Source: Homoserinimonas sp. (GTDB lineage: Bacteria; Actinomycetota; Actinomycetes; Actinomycetales; Microbacteriaceae). Taken from it: a stretch of DNA of 64,000 bases. How positions within the stretch are numbered: position 1 is the first letter of the stretch; every line of letters starts with the position of its first letter. Under the pieces are notes generated by a model that was not told the origin of the DNA, did not search any database, and saw nothing but the letters and a program-made list of their open reading frames with translations. Below are positions 34,074 to 42,929 of this stretch, one piece after another. Made by a program: the position numbers and the translations under genes. Location of the stretch: contig JAMLGP010000001.1 in NCBI GenBank assembly GCA_023957835.1, positions 1,233,575 through 1,297,574 of the forward strand, written 5' to 3'.

Positions 34074-35156
34074 ATGGCGACCAGCGAGGAGGTACGGGCG
34101 GCGCGGGATGCGAAGCTTGACGCCCTGCATGAACAGCTCACCGGCGCGGTGGAGTCGTTGGTGTCGGGTGAGGACTGGAAACGAGCGTTGGAGTTCGCGG
34201 CCCGGTTTCGTGCCCGTTCGTTCAACAACACGCTGCTGATCTTTGTGCAGCATCAGGCGGCGTTCGAGGCGGGCCGGGTGCCGGAGTCGGTGCCGTCGTA
34301 TGTGGCTGGGTTCAAGCAGTGGCAGGCGCTCGGCAGGCACGTCTCAAAGGGCCAGTCGGGGTACATGATCCTCGCTCCGGTGACTGGTCGGTTCGCGTCG
34401 TTCACGCCGAAGGTGGCGGAGTCTTGGCGCAGGCTCGGCAGGTTCGAGAAACCGAAACCGGGTGAGGCGGTGCGCTCCCGCATGGTCGGTGTCCGCCCAG
34501 CCTACGTCTGGGACGTCTCCCAAACTGATGGCGACCCGATTCCTGCGCCGCCATCACCTCGGCTACTGGAAGGCGAAGCGCCCGACGGGCTCTGGGATGG
34601 CATCGCACATCTCGTGGAAGCGGAGGGATTCACCGTGATGCGGGTGCCGCATGAGGGCATGATCCGCGGCGCAAACGGTCTCACCGATTTTGGTGCACGG
34701 ACGGTGGCGGTTCGGGAGAACATGCCCGAGGCGGCGCAGGTGAAGACCCTCGTGCACGAGCTCGCCCACGTCCTCCTGCACGGCCCAGACAACGCCGATG
34801 CGACGGGGCATCGCGGGATCGGTGAGGTGGAGGCGGATTCGGTGGCGTTGATAGTCGCCGCAGCGCACGGCATGGACACCAGCGACTACACGATCCCGTA
34901 TGTGTCGGGATGGGCGGCGACCGTGCCGGAGAAGTCCCCAGTCGAAGTCGTCCAAGCCACCGGCGAACGAGTCCGAAAAACATCCGCCAGTATTCTCGAC
35001 CAGCTCCCCACCGTGCAGATCAGCAACGGCGACCCACCCGGACTCACCCGCGACACCCCAGCACGGAAACACCCCGCGCCTGTGGCGGATACCGTGGGCG
35101 ATCCGTTGACTGAGGAGCCGCGCCGCGCGGTCGCGTCGTCGGTGAGGAGCCTGTGA
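34074..35156 (+). CDS. ardC: ArdC-like antirestriction protein with zinc-peptidase motif
   Basis: 360 residues. The N-terminal domain (LEFAARFRARSFNNTLLIFVQ, then FKQWQALGRHVSKGQSGYMILAPV) is the single-stranded-DNA-binding part seen in ArdC and related plasmid proteins. The C-terminal domain carries the zincin motif VHELAHVLLHG (H228, E229, H232) and a downstream EVEADSVALIV glutamate, as in ImmA/IrrE-like peptidases. Such proteins protect entering plasmid DNA from host restriction. It is first in the long conjugation operon and overlaps the prim-pol gene (TGATG). A GGAAGGAGG sequence precedes the ATG. Confidence 0.85.
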   Translation: MATSEEVRAARDAKLDALHEQLTGAVESLVSGEDWKRALEFAARFRARSFNNTLLIFVQHQAAFEAGRVPESVPSYVAGFKQWQALGRHVSKGQSGYMILAPVTGRFASFTPKVAESWRRLGRFEKPKPGEAVRSRMVGVRPAYVWDVSQTDGDPIPAPPSPRLLEGEAPDGLWDGIAHLVEAEGFTVMRVPHEGMIRGANGLTDFGARTVAVRENMPEAAQVKTLVHELAHVLLHGPDNADATGHRGIGEVEADSVALIVAAAHGMDTSDYTIPYVSGWAATVPEKSPVEVVQATGERVRKTSASILDQLPTVQISNGDPPGLTRDTPARKHPAPVADTVGDPLTEEPRRAVASSVRSL

Positions 35157-36064
35157 TGGGTGCCGTGGATCTGTTCGCCGAAGTCGGCGGGATGCCGCTC
35201 TCGGAGGCGGCGGCGCGGTTCGCTGCGGCGGGGGTGCCCGTGTTTCCATGCGTGCCGGGCGAGAAGCGCCCGTTGGTGCGCCGCGGCTTCCATGACGCGA
35301 CAGTCGACCCGGGTCAGGTTACGGCGTGGTGGTCGAGGTGGCCGTCGGCGAACATCGGCATCCCCACCGGTGCCGTCTCCGGGGTGGAGGTTGTCGATGT
35401 CGACGTGCATGTGACCGGCACCGGATTCCCCGCCTTCCGCGAAGCGCACCGTCAAGGACTTGCCGCGGGGTGGGCTGGGCTCGTGCGCACTCCCTCCGGT
35501 GGCCTTCACGCTTACTACCCGGTGAACCCTGACCGTGCGCAGTCATCGTGGCAAGCAGCGCGGGCGCATGTTGATTTCCGTGGTGAGGGCGGCTACATCA
35601 TCGCGCCGCCGTCGAAGGTGCTACGCCCCGGTGGGGTGCGGGCACCATACCGGTTCATCGTCGCATCAGGTGATACCCCGGTACCGGTGGATGCGGCGCG
35701 GCTGCGCGAGTTCCTCGACCCTCGCACCCCGATCCCTATCGACCGTGCGCGCGCTCAACGGTTTGCGCGGCAGGGGTCGGATGCGAAGGTGCTCGCCGGC
35801 TGGGTGGCGGGCCGGGGTGAGGGCGAGCGGAACCGGGGCCTGTTCTGGGCGGCGTGCCGGCTCGCAGAGTCAGGCGCTTCACCGGATACGACCCTCGACG
35901 CTCTCGGCCCTGCGGCCGAGCATGCGGGGCTCAGGCCGCGGGAGATCATGGCGACGATCCGCTCCGCCTACCGGGCCACCCACCCCGCCCTCCGCACGTC
36001 CGTAGAGCCCGTGGCGGATGAGCGGCGTGTGGTGCGCGGATCACCAGGGCGGGTGATCTCATGA
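35156..36064 (+). CDS. bifunctional DNA primase/polymerase (prim-pol) domain protein
   Basis: 302 residues. The N-terminal AEP-type prim-pol domain has VFPCVPGEKRPLVRRGFHDA, WPSANIGIPTG and the metal-binding VVDVDVH, then SGGLHAYYP and GYIIAPPS. The C-terminal part is helical (ERNRGLFWAACRLAE). In plasmids and integrative elements these proteins prime complementary-strand synthesis or replication. It is coupled to ardC upstream and overlaps the DUF2637 gene downstream (ATGA). ATG 35156 is preferred; GTG 35153 is one codon earlier. Confidence 0.85.
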   Translation: MGAVDLFAEVGGMPLSEAAARFAAAGVPVFPCVPGEKRPLVRRGFHDATVDPGQVTAWWSRWPSANIGIPTGAVSGVEVVDVDVHVTGTGFPAFREAHRQGLAAGWAGLVRTPSGGLHAYYPVNPDRAQSSWQAARAHVDFRGEGGYIIAPPSKVLRPGGVRAPYRFIVASGDTPVPVDAARLREFLDPRTPIPIDRARAQRFARQGSDAKVLAGWVAGRGEGERNRGLFWAACRLAESGASPDTTLDALGPAAEHAGLRPREIMATIRSAYRATHPALRTSVEPVADERRVVRGSPGRVIS

Positions 36065-36741
36065 GCACCACTGAGACTGTCTCGCCGCGGGGTCGCCGAT
36101 TGGCGGTGGTGACGGCGATCACGGGCACGGTGTTCATCGCAGCCGGCGCGTTCTGGCTGTCGTTCACAGCGCTTGCCGATCTGGCGCGCCGGTCTGGGAT
36201 CGATGCGGGGCAGGCGTGGGCGTGGCCGTTGATCGTGGACGGCATCATCGTCGTCGCAACCGTCGCCGTCGTCGCCCTCGCCAGCCAGCGCCGCCCGACC
36301 TGGTATCCGTGGACGCTCCTCGCCGCCGGCGCCATCGTGTCCGTCACGGCGAACGCGATCCACGCGATCATCGCCGCCGACACCGACGTCCCGGCGGTTC
36401 TTGCAGCGTCGGTCGCTGCGATCCCGCCACTGGTGCTGCTGTCGATCACGCACCTCACCGTCATCCTCACCCGCCCCACCACCACGCCGGACGCTGACGT
36501 GATTGAGGACGCTCCCGCCGAGGTGGTCGCTCCATCGCAGGCGGTCGCCGTATGGGAAGTGGAGCAGGCGCATGCAGTGGAGTTGCCTGTGGTGTCGGTG
36601 AGTGAGCGGCGGGCGGAGGCGACCCAGTTGCGGGAGGTGGAGGGGTGGTCGAACAAGCAGATCGCCCGGCACCTGGGCGTGCATCCCTCGACCGTCGGCC
36701 GTTGGTTCACCCCAGCCATCAGCAAGGAGGAGACCTCGTGA
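36061..36741 (+). CDS. DUF2637-type membrane protein with C-terminal HTH
   Basis: 226 residues. The N-terminal half has four membrane helices (AVVTAITGTVFIAAGAFWLS, AWPLIVDGIIVVATVAVVAL, PWTLLAAGAIVSVTANAIHA, VLAASVAAIPPLVLLSITHL), typical of DUF2637/SpdB-like spread proteins of actinobacterial plasmids. The C-terminus adds a helix-turn-helix (GWSNKQIARHLGVHPSTVGRWF). In Streptomyces such proteins take part in spread or DNA movement within the recipient. It overlaps both neighbours (ATGA, GTGA), so it is fully embedded in the operon. Confidence 0.82.
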   Translation: MSTTETVSPRGRRLAVVTAITGTVFIAAGAFWLSFTALADLARRSGIDAGQAWAWPLIVDGIIVVATVAVVALASQRRPTWYPWTLLAAGAIVSVTANAIHAIIAADTDVPAVLAASVAAIPPLVLLSITHLTVILTRPTTTPDADVIEDAPAEVVAPSQAVAVWEVEQAHAVELPVVSVSERRAEATQLREVEGWSNKQIARHLGVHPSTVGRWFTPAISKEETS

Positions 36742-37172
36742 ACGAGAACGCAGAAACGAGCCGCGCGGAACTACCGGAGACGCAGCCCGAGATAGTTGAG
36801 GGTGCGGAGGCGGAGCGATCGGCGTTCGCCGTGCACCGCGACCCCTCGCTCACCGCCACCGGCACTGATCCTGGCTCGCGGGCGGGGCGCGGGATCGCGT
36901 GGGTACGGCCGACTGATCTGATCGCGTCGAGCACCGCCAGAATCGCGGGCCGCGGAATCAACTTTCAGACCGAGCTCACGCACCGTGCCCGCCGCGCGCC
37001 AGGCCACGCCTACCGTGCGACCCGCAATCATGCGCACGACATTCAGGAGCGCCGAGCGGAACGCGCGGCACCTGCGGGGCCTGCGGTGTTCGAGTCGTTC
37101 GATGTGTTCGAGCCGCAGGATCGGCCCCGCTCGTCGTCGTGGGTGCGGCCATCTGGGATCGGGCTGGGGTGA
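36738..37172 (+). CDS. conjugation-operon protein, function unknown
   Basis: 144 residues from GTG 36738, with AAGGAGG 8 nt upstream and GTGA overlap with the preceding gene. Soluble, Arg-rich in the middle (ARRAPGHAYRATRNHAHDIQERRAERA), no recognisable domain. The strong ribosome-binding site and the coupled position support a real gene. Confidence 0.7.
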   Translation: MNENAETSRAELPETQPEIVEGAEAERSAFAVHRDPSLTATGTDPGSRAGRGIAWVRPTDLIASSTARIAGRGINFQTELTHRARRAPGHAYRATRNHAHDIQERRAERAAPAGPAVFESFDVFEPQDRPRSSSWVRPSGIGLG

Positions 37173-37247
37173 ACGGCCATGCACAGAAGACGGTGGAGAG
37201 GCGTCGGTGGGGAGCCGGTGCGCACCTACCTGTCAGGAGGTGCCACC

Positions 37248-38114
37248 ATGCCACAACCCCACACCCCACGCCGCGACGGTCGCGGGCGTGGGTTCGAGAA
37301 CTCAGAACGACTCCGCGAACTCCTCACCCGCCTCAACACTGCCGGCCCGGACGCCTGGCGGACGGACCCCGATGCAGCGGCACTCATGCGGCACGCGGCC
37401 GACAAGTACGCCGCACTCGCCCGCAAGCATGGCCTGGACCCGTGGGAGGCGGCGACCGCGGCGTTCGAGGCGATGCGCACGCCCTCAGTACGGCGGGCGG
37501 ATGATCCCTGGGCGGTCATCACCCGCGCCGTGCAGATCACCTGCATCGCAGAAAACCGAGCCAACGGGCTGCTGTGCTCCGTGCATCAGGCACGCCGGCC
37601 CAGGTACTCGAGTTTCCATGACGCCGAACGCTTCTCCGACCGCGAAAACCCCCTCACCGACTACCACCCCGCATTCCGCGCCGACCCCTTCGCACACGAT
37701 GACGACGGCGCCGACGACGAGGTTGAGGTGTCGGGGTCGACGGGGGTGGAGTCGGCGGTCGAGGACACGATCGCATTGCTGTGCTGGTACGGGTGGGAGC
37801 CAGAGGTCGCGCGAGCTGCGGTCGAGTGCATCTGCGCACGCCTCGCAGAGTCCGTCTCCCGCGCGGGAGCATACGAGTCACTGCGGCGCGACCGGCACGC
37901 CCGCGCCCTCCTCGACATCCCCGCACCGTCCTGGTACCGGCTGCTGCGGATCATCCTCGGCGCCCCCGACGTGCACCTGGCCGGCACGAACGCGGGCCGT
38001 GGCGTGTTGCTGCGGCTGCTGATCGGCGACTCCCTCCGGCACCTGTTCAACGATGCCGACCTGAAAGTGGCGATCACGATCGCCGCACCCGGCGTGATGC
38101 GGGGACGGCCGTGA
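37248..38114 (+). CDS. conserved conjugative-element protein, function unknown
   Basis: 288 residues. ATG 37248 has a strong CAGGAGG site 7 nt upstream; an in-frame start at 37179 does not. Mostly alpha-helical and soluble, with LLTRLNTAGPDAWRTDPDAAALMRHAADKYAALARKHGLDPWEAA, a segment I associate with uncharacterised proteins in actinobacterial conjugation operons. A DNA-binding or partition-accessory role is possible because it is coupled (GTGA) to a ParB-like gene, but no motif proves it. Confidence 0.7.
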   Translation: MPQPHTPRRDGRGRGFENSERLRELLTRLNTAGPDAWRTDPDAAALMRHAADKYAALARKHGLDPWEAATAAFEAMRTPSVRRADDPWAVITRAVQITCIAENRANGLLCSVHQARRPRYSSFHDAERFSDRENPLTDYHPAFRADPFAHDDDGADDEVEVSGSTGVESAVEDTIALLCWYGWEPEVARAAVECICARLAESVSRAGAYESLRRDRHARALLDIPAPSWYRLLRIILGAPDVHLAGTNAGRGVLLRLLIGDSLRHLFNDADLKVAITIAAPGVMRGRP

Positions 38115-39178
38115 CCGAGGCGGGGCATATCGAGCTGGAGCGTGCCGTGGATTCAATCTGGGCCGGCCGCCGCCACCGCGAAGACTACGGCGACATCGAC
38201 TCGCTGGTGGAGTCGATCGCACGAGATGGGCTGTTGCAGCCGATCACGATCACCCCGGACGGAATGCTGATCTGCGGCGCCCGCCGTCTGGCCGCGATCC
38301 GCCGACTCGGGTGGAAGACCGTGAACGTGTGGGTGCGCTCCGGCATCTCCACCACCCTCGGGCAACTCCTCGCCGAACAAGACGACAACCTCCTGCACAA
38401 GCCCCTCACCCGCACCGAGGAAGCCACCCTCTACGCCGAACTGAAAGCCCTCATGGCCGAGGACGCGACTGGCCGGCAGGAAGCATCACGGTTCACCTCG
38501 AAACAAGAAAACCCCAGGTCACACGGTGCCGCCACCGTGGCGGCACCGCAAAAGGGCGAGACCAGGCAGCAGGCCGCGCTCATGGTCACCGGACGCAACG
38601 CCTATACCTCGCTCGAACGCATCAACGAGTTGCAGAACCTTGCCGCCGACCCCATCCAGCCCGACGACGTCCAGCGGCGGGCACGGGAAGAACTTGACCG
38701 GATCGACGCGGGCGGGTCAATCACCGGAGCCCGGCATCGCATCAAAGCCGCACAAGCACTCGCCGAACTCGACACCCTCGCCGGCGACCCCGCACAACCG
38801 GCAGGCATCCGCGACACCGCCGCAGCAGGAGCCACGCGTATCCGAGAACTCGAAGACACCGCACGGCCGGCGGACCTGGAACGGCTCGCGGAACTTGCTG
38901 TCGAGCGTGCGAAGACTGCGACGAAGAAGCGGCCAGCCCAGCTCGCATCAGCACGGCTCCACGCGGTCGAGGAGCAGCCGCGCGAGTTCCTGCCGGTGCG
39001 GTCGTTCGTCTACCTCTGGGACGAGCTCTCCACCTGGACCGAACGCTACGACCCCGAAACCATCGGCCCGACCTTATCGGGTGAGCAATGGACGATGTTC
39101 GAGAACGCCGTCACCGCGACGGTCGCGTTCCTGGATGCCGCCCGCACTGCACGAAACGTGCGCCGCGAAACCGCCTGA
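38111..39178 (+). CDS. ParB-like nuclease-domain protein
   Basis: 355 residues. The N-terminal ParB/sulfiredoxin-fold domain reads REDYGDIDSLVESIARDGLLQPITITPDGMLICGARRLAAIRRLGW, with the GARRLAA nucleotide motif, followed by an HTH-like region (GRNAYTSLERINELQNL). No ParA ATPase is present beside it, so it is more likely a regulator or accessory transfer factor than half of a partition pair. GTG 38111 overlaps the upstream stop (GTGA); the open frame extends further upstream but out of homology. Confidence 0.82.
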   Translation: MTEAGHIELERAVDSIWAGRRHREDYGDIDSLVESIARDGLLQPITITPDGMLICGARRLAAIRRLGWKTVNVWVRSGISTTLGQLLAEQDDNLLHKPLTRTEEATLYAELKALMAEDATGRQEASRFTSKQENPRSHGAATVAAPQKGETRQQAALMVTGRNAYTSLERINELQNLAADPIQPDDVQRRAREELDRIDAGGSITGARHRIKAAQALAELDTLAGDPAQPAGIRDTAAAGATRIRELEDTARPADLERLAELAVERAKTATKKRPAQLASARLHAVEEQPREFLPVRSFVYLWDELSTWTERYDPETIGPTLSGEQWTMFENAVTATVAFLDAARTARNVRRETA

Positions 39179-39207
39179 ACCCTCCGCCCATACCCCTGGG
39201 TGCTGTG

Positions 39208-39224
39208 GTGCACCTGTCTGGTGA
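39208..39224 (+). promoter_or_regulatory. GTGCACCTG box 3 (before membrane transfer protein)
   Basis: GTGCACCTGTCTGGTGA ends 28 bp before the ATG at 39253 and is nearly identical to box 1. Confidence 0.45.
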
Positions 39225-39252
39225 TCCGAATCTCGTTGGGAAGGACACCAGG

Positions 39253-39948
39253 ATGGACCCCACCGCTCGCCGCCACCGCACCGTGCTCATCGCCGCCATC
39301 GCTGGCGGCCTCATCCTGCTCTTCCTCATCGGTGTCGGCGTCTACGGACTCATCCGCGGACCCCAGACCACCGAACCCGCTGAACCCGCCCGTCCCGATG
39401 GGCCGGCGGTAACCAGGCCGGCATTTACCCCGGCAGCGCCGGAGCCGCTGGTCTCCCTCGGCGGACCGGAGGAGTTCGCGGCGGCTGTCGCGGAGGCGCT
39501 GTTCACCTGGGATACGACCAGTGGGTATGGGCCTGCCGATTACGCGCAGATGCTCGCCGATGTCACCGCCGACACCGAGGCCGACTCGGCTGCATCCGAT
39601 GTCCGTTCCTATCTGCCGACGCCGGAGGCGTGGGCGCAGCTCCGCACGCATCAGACGCGGCAGTGGCTCACCGTCGACACGATCGAGATCCCTGCCGCGT
39701 GGGAGGACGCCGTCGTCCAGGCGGCGCCGGGGCAGATTCCTGACGGCACGGTCGCGTACACGATCACCGGCACCCGCCACCGCACCGGCTACTGGGGCAC
39801 CGACCCCATCACCACCAGCCACCCGATCGCGTTCACCGTGTTCCTCACCTGCACCCCCGAACGAACCTCCGCACCGCCGCCTGCCGACCCGATCACGGAA
39901 ACGTGCTCGTTGTTGCGGTTGTCGCAGCTCGACAACCCGCTGCGGTGA
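39253..39948 (+). CDS. membrane-anchored transfer protein, TcpC/VirB8-like
   Basis: 231 residues with one N-terminal membrane helix (TVLIAAIAGGLILLFLIGVGVYGLI), a Pro-rich linker, and an extracellular alpha/beta domain (EFAAAVAEALFTWDTTSGYGPADYAQMLADV ... VAYTITGTRHRTGYW). Topology and position before the M23 peptidase match TcpC/VirB8-like scaffold proteins of Gram-positive mating pores; assignment is from topology and context. ATG 39253 has AAGGA upstream; the frame upstream of it overlaps parB. Confidence 0.7.
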   Translation: MDPTARRHRTVLIAAIAGGLILLFLIGVGVYGLIRGPQTTEPAEPARPDGPAVTRPAFTPAAPEPLVSLGGPEEFAAAVAEALFTWDTTSGYGPADYAQMLADVTADTEADSAASDVRSYLPTPEAWAQLRTHQTRQWLTVDTIEIPAAWEDAVVQAAPGQIPDGTVAYTITGTRHRTGYWGTDPITTSHPIAFTVFLTCTPERTSAPPPADPITETCSLLRLSQLDNPLR

Positions 39949-39954
39949 CCGGCC

Positions 39955-41133
39955 ATGCTCAAGAAGTTCCTCGCCGCCCTCACCGTCGCTGCTGTCTGTT
40001 TCGGCCCCGCGACCGTCCTCCTGTCCGTCGCCGTCCTCGCCAACCCCGCCGTCGCGGCCTGCTCGCCGGGGTCGTTGATCGTGGGGCCGATCCCGGACTC
40101 ACTGACCGCGACGACGAAGAACGGTGAGACGGTGACGCTGAACCGTCAGCAGCTCACCCACGCCGCGACGATCATCACTGTCGGCGGGCAGACGGATGGG
40201 GTGGGACGTCCGGGGGTGGCGATCGCGTTGATGGCGGCGCTCACGGAGTCGCACCTGCGGATGCTCGCCAACACCGGCACCTACCCAGAATCCGCGAACT
40301 ACCCCAACGACGGGGATGCCTCGGATCATGATTCTCTCGGCCTGTTCCAGATGCGGCCGCAAACCGGGTGGGGCACCGTCGCGGAGCTCATGGACCCGAA
40401 CTATCAAGCCCGCGCCTTCTACGGCGGACCGACCGGACCCAACTACCCCTCACCGCGCGGACTGCTCGATATTCCTGGGTGGCAGCAACTCGACCCAGGC
40501 GCAGCTGCGCAAGCCGTTGAAGTGTCGGCCTATCCGGATCGGTATCAGAACTATCAGCCCGTCGCCGAAGCGATCCTCACCACGCTCACCCGCCCCACAC
40601 CATCAGGCGGCGGCGGAAGCGGTGAGGTGGTGGTGCCGGAGACCACCAGAGTCGTGTTCCCGTTGCCGGAGGGCTCCTGGGTGCGGACCAGCCCGTTCGG
40701 GTGGCGCACCGACCCGATCACGTTCGAGACCGCGTTCCACTCCGGCAGCGACTTCGCCGCGCCTGACGGCACCCCGATCTACGCCGTCGCCGATGGGATC
40801 GTCACCCACGCCGGATACACCGGCAACTGGGGCGGACTCATCATCGTGGAGCACACCGTCGGCGGAGAACGAGTCGCGTCCTACTACGCGCATATGTGGG
40901 AACACGGCATCCACGTCACCGAAGGCATGACCGTCACCGCCGGGCAACACATCGGCGATGTCGGCTCCTCCGGAAAATCCACCGGACCCCACCTCCACCT
41001 CGAAATCCGGCCCGGCGGGACTGGGCAACCCGCGATCGACTCCGACCAATGGCTCACCGACCACGACGCCGAAGGCATCACCGGCGGCAACACCTCACGA
41101 GCGTCCTGCACCCTGGGCGGAGGTGGGCGCTGA
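39955..41133 (+). CDS. secreted M23-family peptidoglycan hydrolase of the transfer system
   Basis: 392 residues. Signal-type N-terminus (FLAALTVAAVCFGPATVLLSVAVLANPAVAA). The first half resembles a lytic-transglycosylase-like domain (GVAIALMAALTESHLRMLAN ... SLGLFQMRPQTGWGT). After a Gly-rich linker comes an M23 LytM-type endopeptidase: SPFGWRTDP, HSGSDFAAPDGTPIYAVADG, and the HLHLEIRP zinc motif. It opens the cell wall for the conjugation channel. It is coupled to the pilin-like gene downstream (TGATG). Confidence 0.9.
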   Translation: MLKKFLAALTVAAVCFGPATVLLSVAVLANPAVAACSPGSLIVGPIPDSLTATTKNGETVTLNRQQLTHAATIITVGGQTDGVGRPGVAIALMAALTESHLRMLANTGTYPESANYPNDGDASDHDSLGLFQMRPQTGWGTVAELMDPNYQARAFYGGPTGPNYPSPRGLLDIPGWQQLDPGAAAQAVEVSAYPDRYQNYQPVAEAILTTLTRPTPSGGGGSGEVVVPETTRVVFPLPEGSWVRTSPFGWRTDPITFETAFHSGSDFAAPDGTPIYAVADGIVTHAGYTGNWGGLIIVEHTVGGERVASYYAHMWEHGIHVTEGMTVTAGQHIGDVGSSGKSTGPHLHLEIRPGGTGQPAIDSDQWLTDHDAEGITGGNTSRASCTLGGGGR

Positions 41134-41399
41134 TGGACGTGTTCCCCGACTTCGGCGGCGTCGGCGCGGCCGAAGATCTCCGCACGGTGATCGGTGCGCT
41201 GCTGATGTTCGCACTCATCATCGCCGTACTCATGTTGATCGTTTCCGCGATCATCTGGGCGATCGCCTCATCAACCGGTAACCCGCACACCGCCACCAAA
41301 GCGCGGCTCGGAGCCTGGGTGGCCCTCGGCACCGCCGCCCTCGCCGGAACCGGTGTCGCGTGGGTGAACTTCCTTCTGGGCCTCGGTGAGACGCTATAG
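41133..41399 (+). CDS. small two-helix membrane protein, pilin-like (DUF6112 type), copy 1
   Basis: 88 residues with two hydrophobic helices (TVIGALLMFALIIAVLMLIVSAIIWAI and ARLGAWVALGTAALAGTGVAWVNFLLG) separated by SSTGNPHTATK. This is the size and topology of VirB2/TrbC-like or DUF6112 proteins of conjugative elements. A paralogue is encoded at 42630; the region between holds one antisense cargo gene. Confidence 0.78.
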   Translation: MDVFPDFGGVGAAEDLRTVIGALLMFALIIAVLMLIVSAIIWAIASSTGNPHTATKARLGAWVALGTAALAGTGVAWVNFLLGLGETL

Positions 41400-41433
41400 A
41401 GGCGAGCTCCCGTCTCCGGCTACGTCCGTTGAG

Positions 41434-42543
41434 TCAGGAAGCGCTTAGGTCGCACCAAGGCTGGCGAGAGACCTCACCGATCACGTCGGCGCTCCTTTCG
41501 AGCAGAGCGGCCATCGATCGATATCTCGAAGCGAATCCTTCGGGATCAACGGTTGGACTAGCGTTCCTCCAGCTGGCCATCGCTTCGTTGAAATCTTGCT
41601 GGATGGACGGCGGTACTCCCGGCAGGTAGTTTTCAGCCAGTCGGCACTCGAGTTGATTCCACAGATCGATGTACCGATGCTCAAGATCGCCAGCCTTCTT
41701 CGCCAGGCCGCCCGGATCATCGTAGACGCCGAAGTACATCATCCGGCGACGACCGTGCGGGATCGATTCGACCTTCGCCTGCGCTGCTTCCATCTCACCC
41801 TTAGCCTGCGCCAGATCCTTGAAATCTCGGTCGAGGAGATGAGGGATCAAAGGCAAGGTGAGGTCGTAAGGCGGGATAGCAATGCGCTGGACAGCATCAA
41901 CGGCTTCGGGGCGGATTGCGAGCGATAGGACGCCTGTTCCTTCGTGGACGTTGAGGTACCGGACGGCGTCGAGGTCGTCGCTGTCGAGGTCGCTGATGCT
42001 CAGCTGCGCTGCCTCATCGTGGTTTTCGTCTCGATAGCCCGGGTTGATGCGGCCTGGTTGGAGTCGGAGCGCGACACGGTAAAGGTAGAACTGGGAACCG
42101 CCGTCGTGCTCGTCGTGCATGCGTCGGAGCATGTTCTCGATTGCTGTCTCGTAGGTGCCAAGGTGTAGCGCCTTCGTCGTGTGAAACGAGATGTAGTGAT
42201 CCCGCTTTATCGGACGATGGTCGTTCTGTTCCATCTCCTCGACAAACCGGTGGGCGTAGTCCGGTGACGGCCATCCCGGCTCAGTGCTTGTGTGGTACCA
42301 GGCAAAACGGGTCACAGCCTCGTCATCAAGCGCAGGATCGTCTTGATCACGGAGTGCGGCAACGGCGATCCCGAAGTGGATGCTGGCGCCACAGTGTGCG
42401 CACGTCATGTGAGCCCCATCGACCTCGGCGAAATAGTCCTCCGCTGACAGAACTGAAACGCTCCCGCACGAGCAGTTCATTGCGTAGTCGTAGTCGAAGC
42501 CGTCACTCCGCTCTACAAGACCTGATCTATCAAGATTCCCCAT
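41434..42543 (-). CDS. zinc-ribbon protein of unknown function, antisense cargo
   Basis: 369 residues; no family recognised with confidence. Visible: an N-terminal Cys cluster (C24-x-C26 and C48-x2-C51) that can form a zinc ribbon; a central domain starting WYHTSTEPGWPSPDY and containing ALHLGTYETAIENMLRRM and FYLYRVALRLQPG; and a C-terminal helical part (KDLAQAKGEMEAAQAKVESIP). The YHTST/LHLGT pattern faintly recalls ADP-ribosyltransferase-type folds, but no catalytic triad was confirmed. It lies antisense inside the conjugation operon, between two paralogous pilin-like genes. ATG 42543 was chosen; GTG 42576 would read across the box at 42571. Neither has a clear ribosome-binding site. A defence or toxin role is only a guess. 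Confidence 0.75.
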   Translation of the reverse strand: MGNLDRSGLVERSDGFDYDYAMNCSCGSVSVLSAEDYFAEVDGAHMTCAHCGASIHFGIAVAALRDQDDPALDDEAVTRFAWYHTSTEPGWPSPDYAHRFVEEMEQNDHRPIKRDHYISFHTTKALHLGTYETAIENMLRRMHDEHDGGSQFYLYRVALRLQPGRINPGYRDENHDEAAQLSISDLDSDDLDAVRYLNVHEGTGVLSLAIRPEAVDAVQRIAIPPYDLTLPLIPHLLDRDFKDLAQAKGEMEAAQAKVESIPHGRRRMMYFGVYDDPGGLAKKAGDLEHRYIDLWNQLECRLAENYLPGVPPSIQQDFNEAMASWRNASPTVDPEGFASRYRSMAALLERSADVIGEVSRQPWCDLSAS

Positions 42544-42570
42544 CCAACACAGAGTACCGAGGGACGCGGG

Positions 42571-42587
42571 GTGCACCTGGCTGGCAA
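42571..42587 (+). promoter_or_regulatory. GTGCACCTG box 4 (before pilin-like copy 2)
   Basis: GTGCACCTGGCTGGCAA lies 50 bp before the GTG at 42630, in the 86-bp divergent gap after the antisense cargo gene, so transcription is probably restarted here. Confidence 0.45.
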
Positions 42588-42629
42588 GTCCGCCTTTCCC
42601 TGGCGTTTGTGAGCTGAAGGAGCATCCCT

Positions 42630-42899
42630 GTGATTGATATTGACCCGAACGGTACTGGGCTTCCCGGTATCGAGCAGTTGCGCATCATCGTCGGCGCGGT
42701 CATGACTGTCGGTCTGATCCTCTCCGTCCTTGCCCTGATCGTCTCCGCGATCGTGTGGGGCTTCGGCGCGAACTCCTCGAATCCGCACCTCGCGTCGCGG
42801 GGGAAGGTCGGGGTGCTCGTGTCCTGTGGGGCGGCGATCATCTGCGGAGCGTCGGTGACGCTCATCAACTTCTTCTGGGGCGTCGGCCAAGCCGTCTAA
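42630..42899 (+). CDS. small two-helix membrane protein, pilin-like (DUF6112 type), copy 2
   Basis: 89 residues with the same two-helix layout as the protein at 41133 (LRIIVGAVMTVGLILSVLALIVSAIVWGF, then GKVGVLVSCGAAIICGASVTLINFFWGVG) and the shared NPHLASR/NPHTATK linker. GTG start with GAAGGAG upstream. It reopens the operon in front of the TrbL-like gene. Confidence 0.78.
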   Translation: MIDIDPNGTGLPGIEQLRIIVGAVMTVGLILSVLALIVSAIVWGFGANSSNPHLASRGKVGVLVSCGAAIICGASVTLINFFWGVGQAV

Positions 42900-42929
42900 C
42901 CCCACCACGGACGAGGGAAGGAGGATGCG

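Noticed and set aside
35156..39178. Autonomous plasmid replication and partition system
   Set aside because: A prim-pol and a ParB-like protein are present, but no initiator with iterons and no ParA were found, so plasmid replication cannot be claimed.
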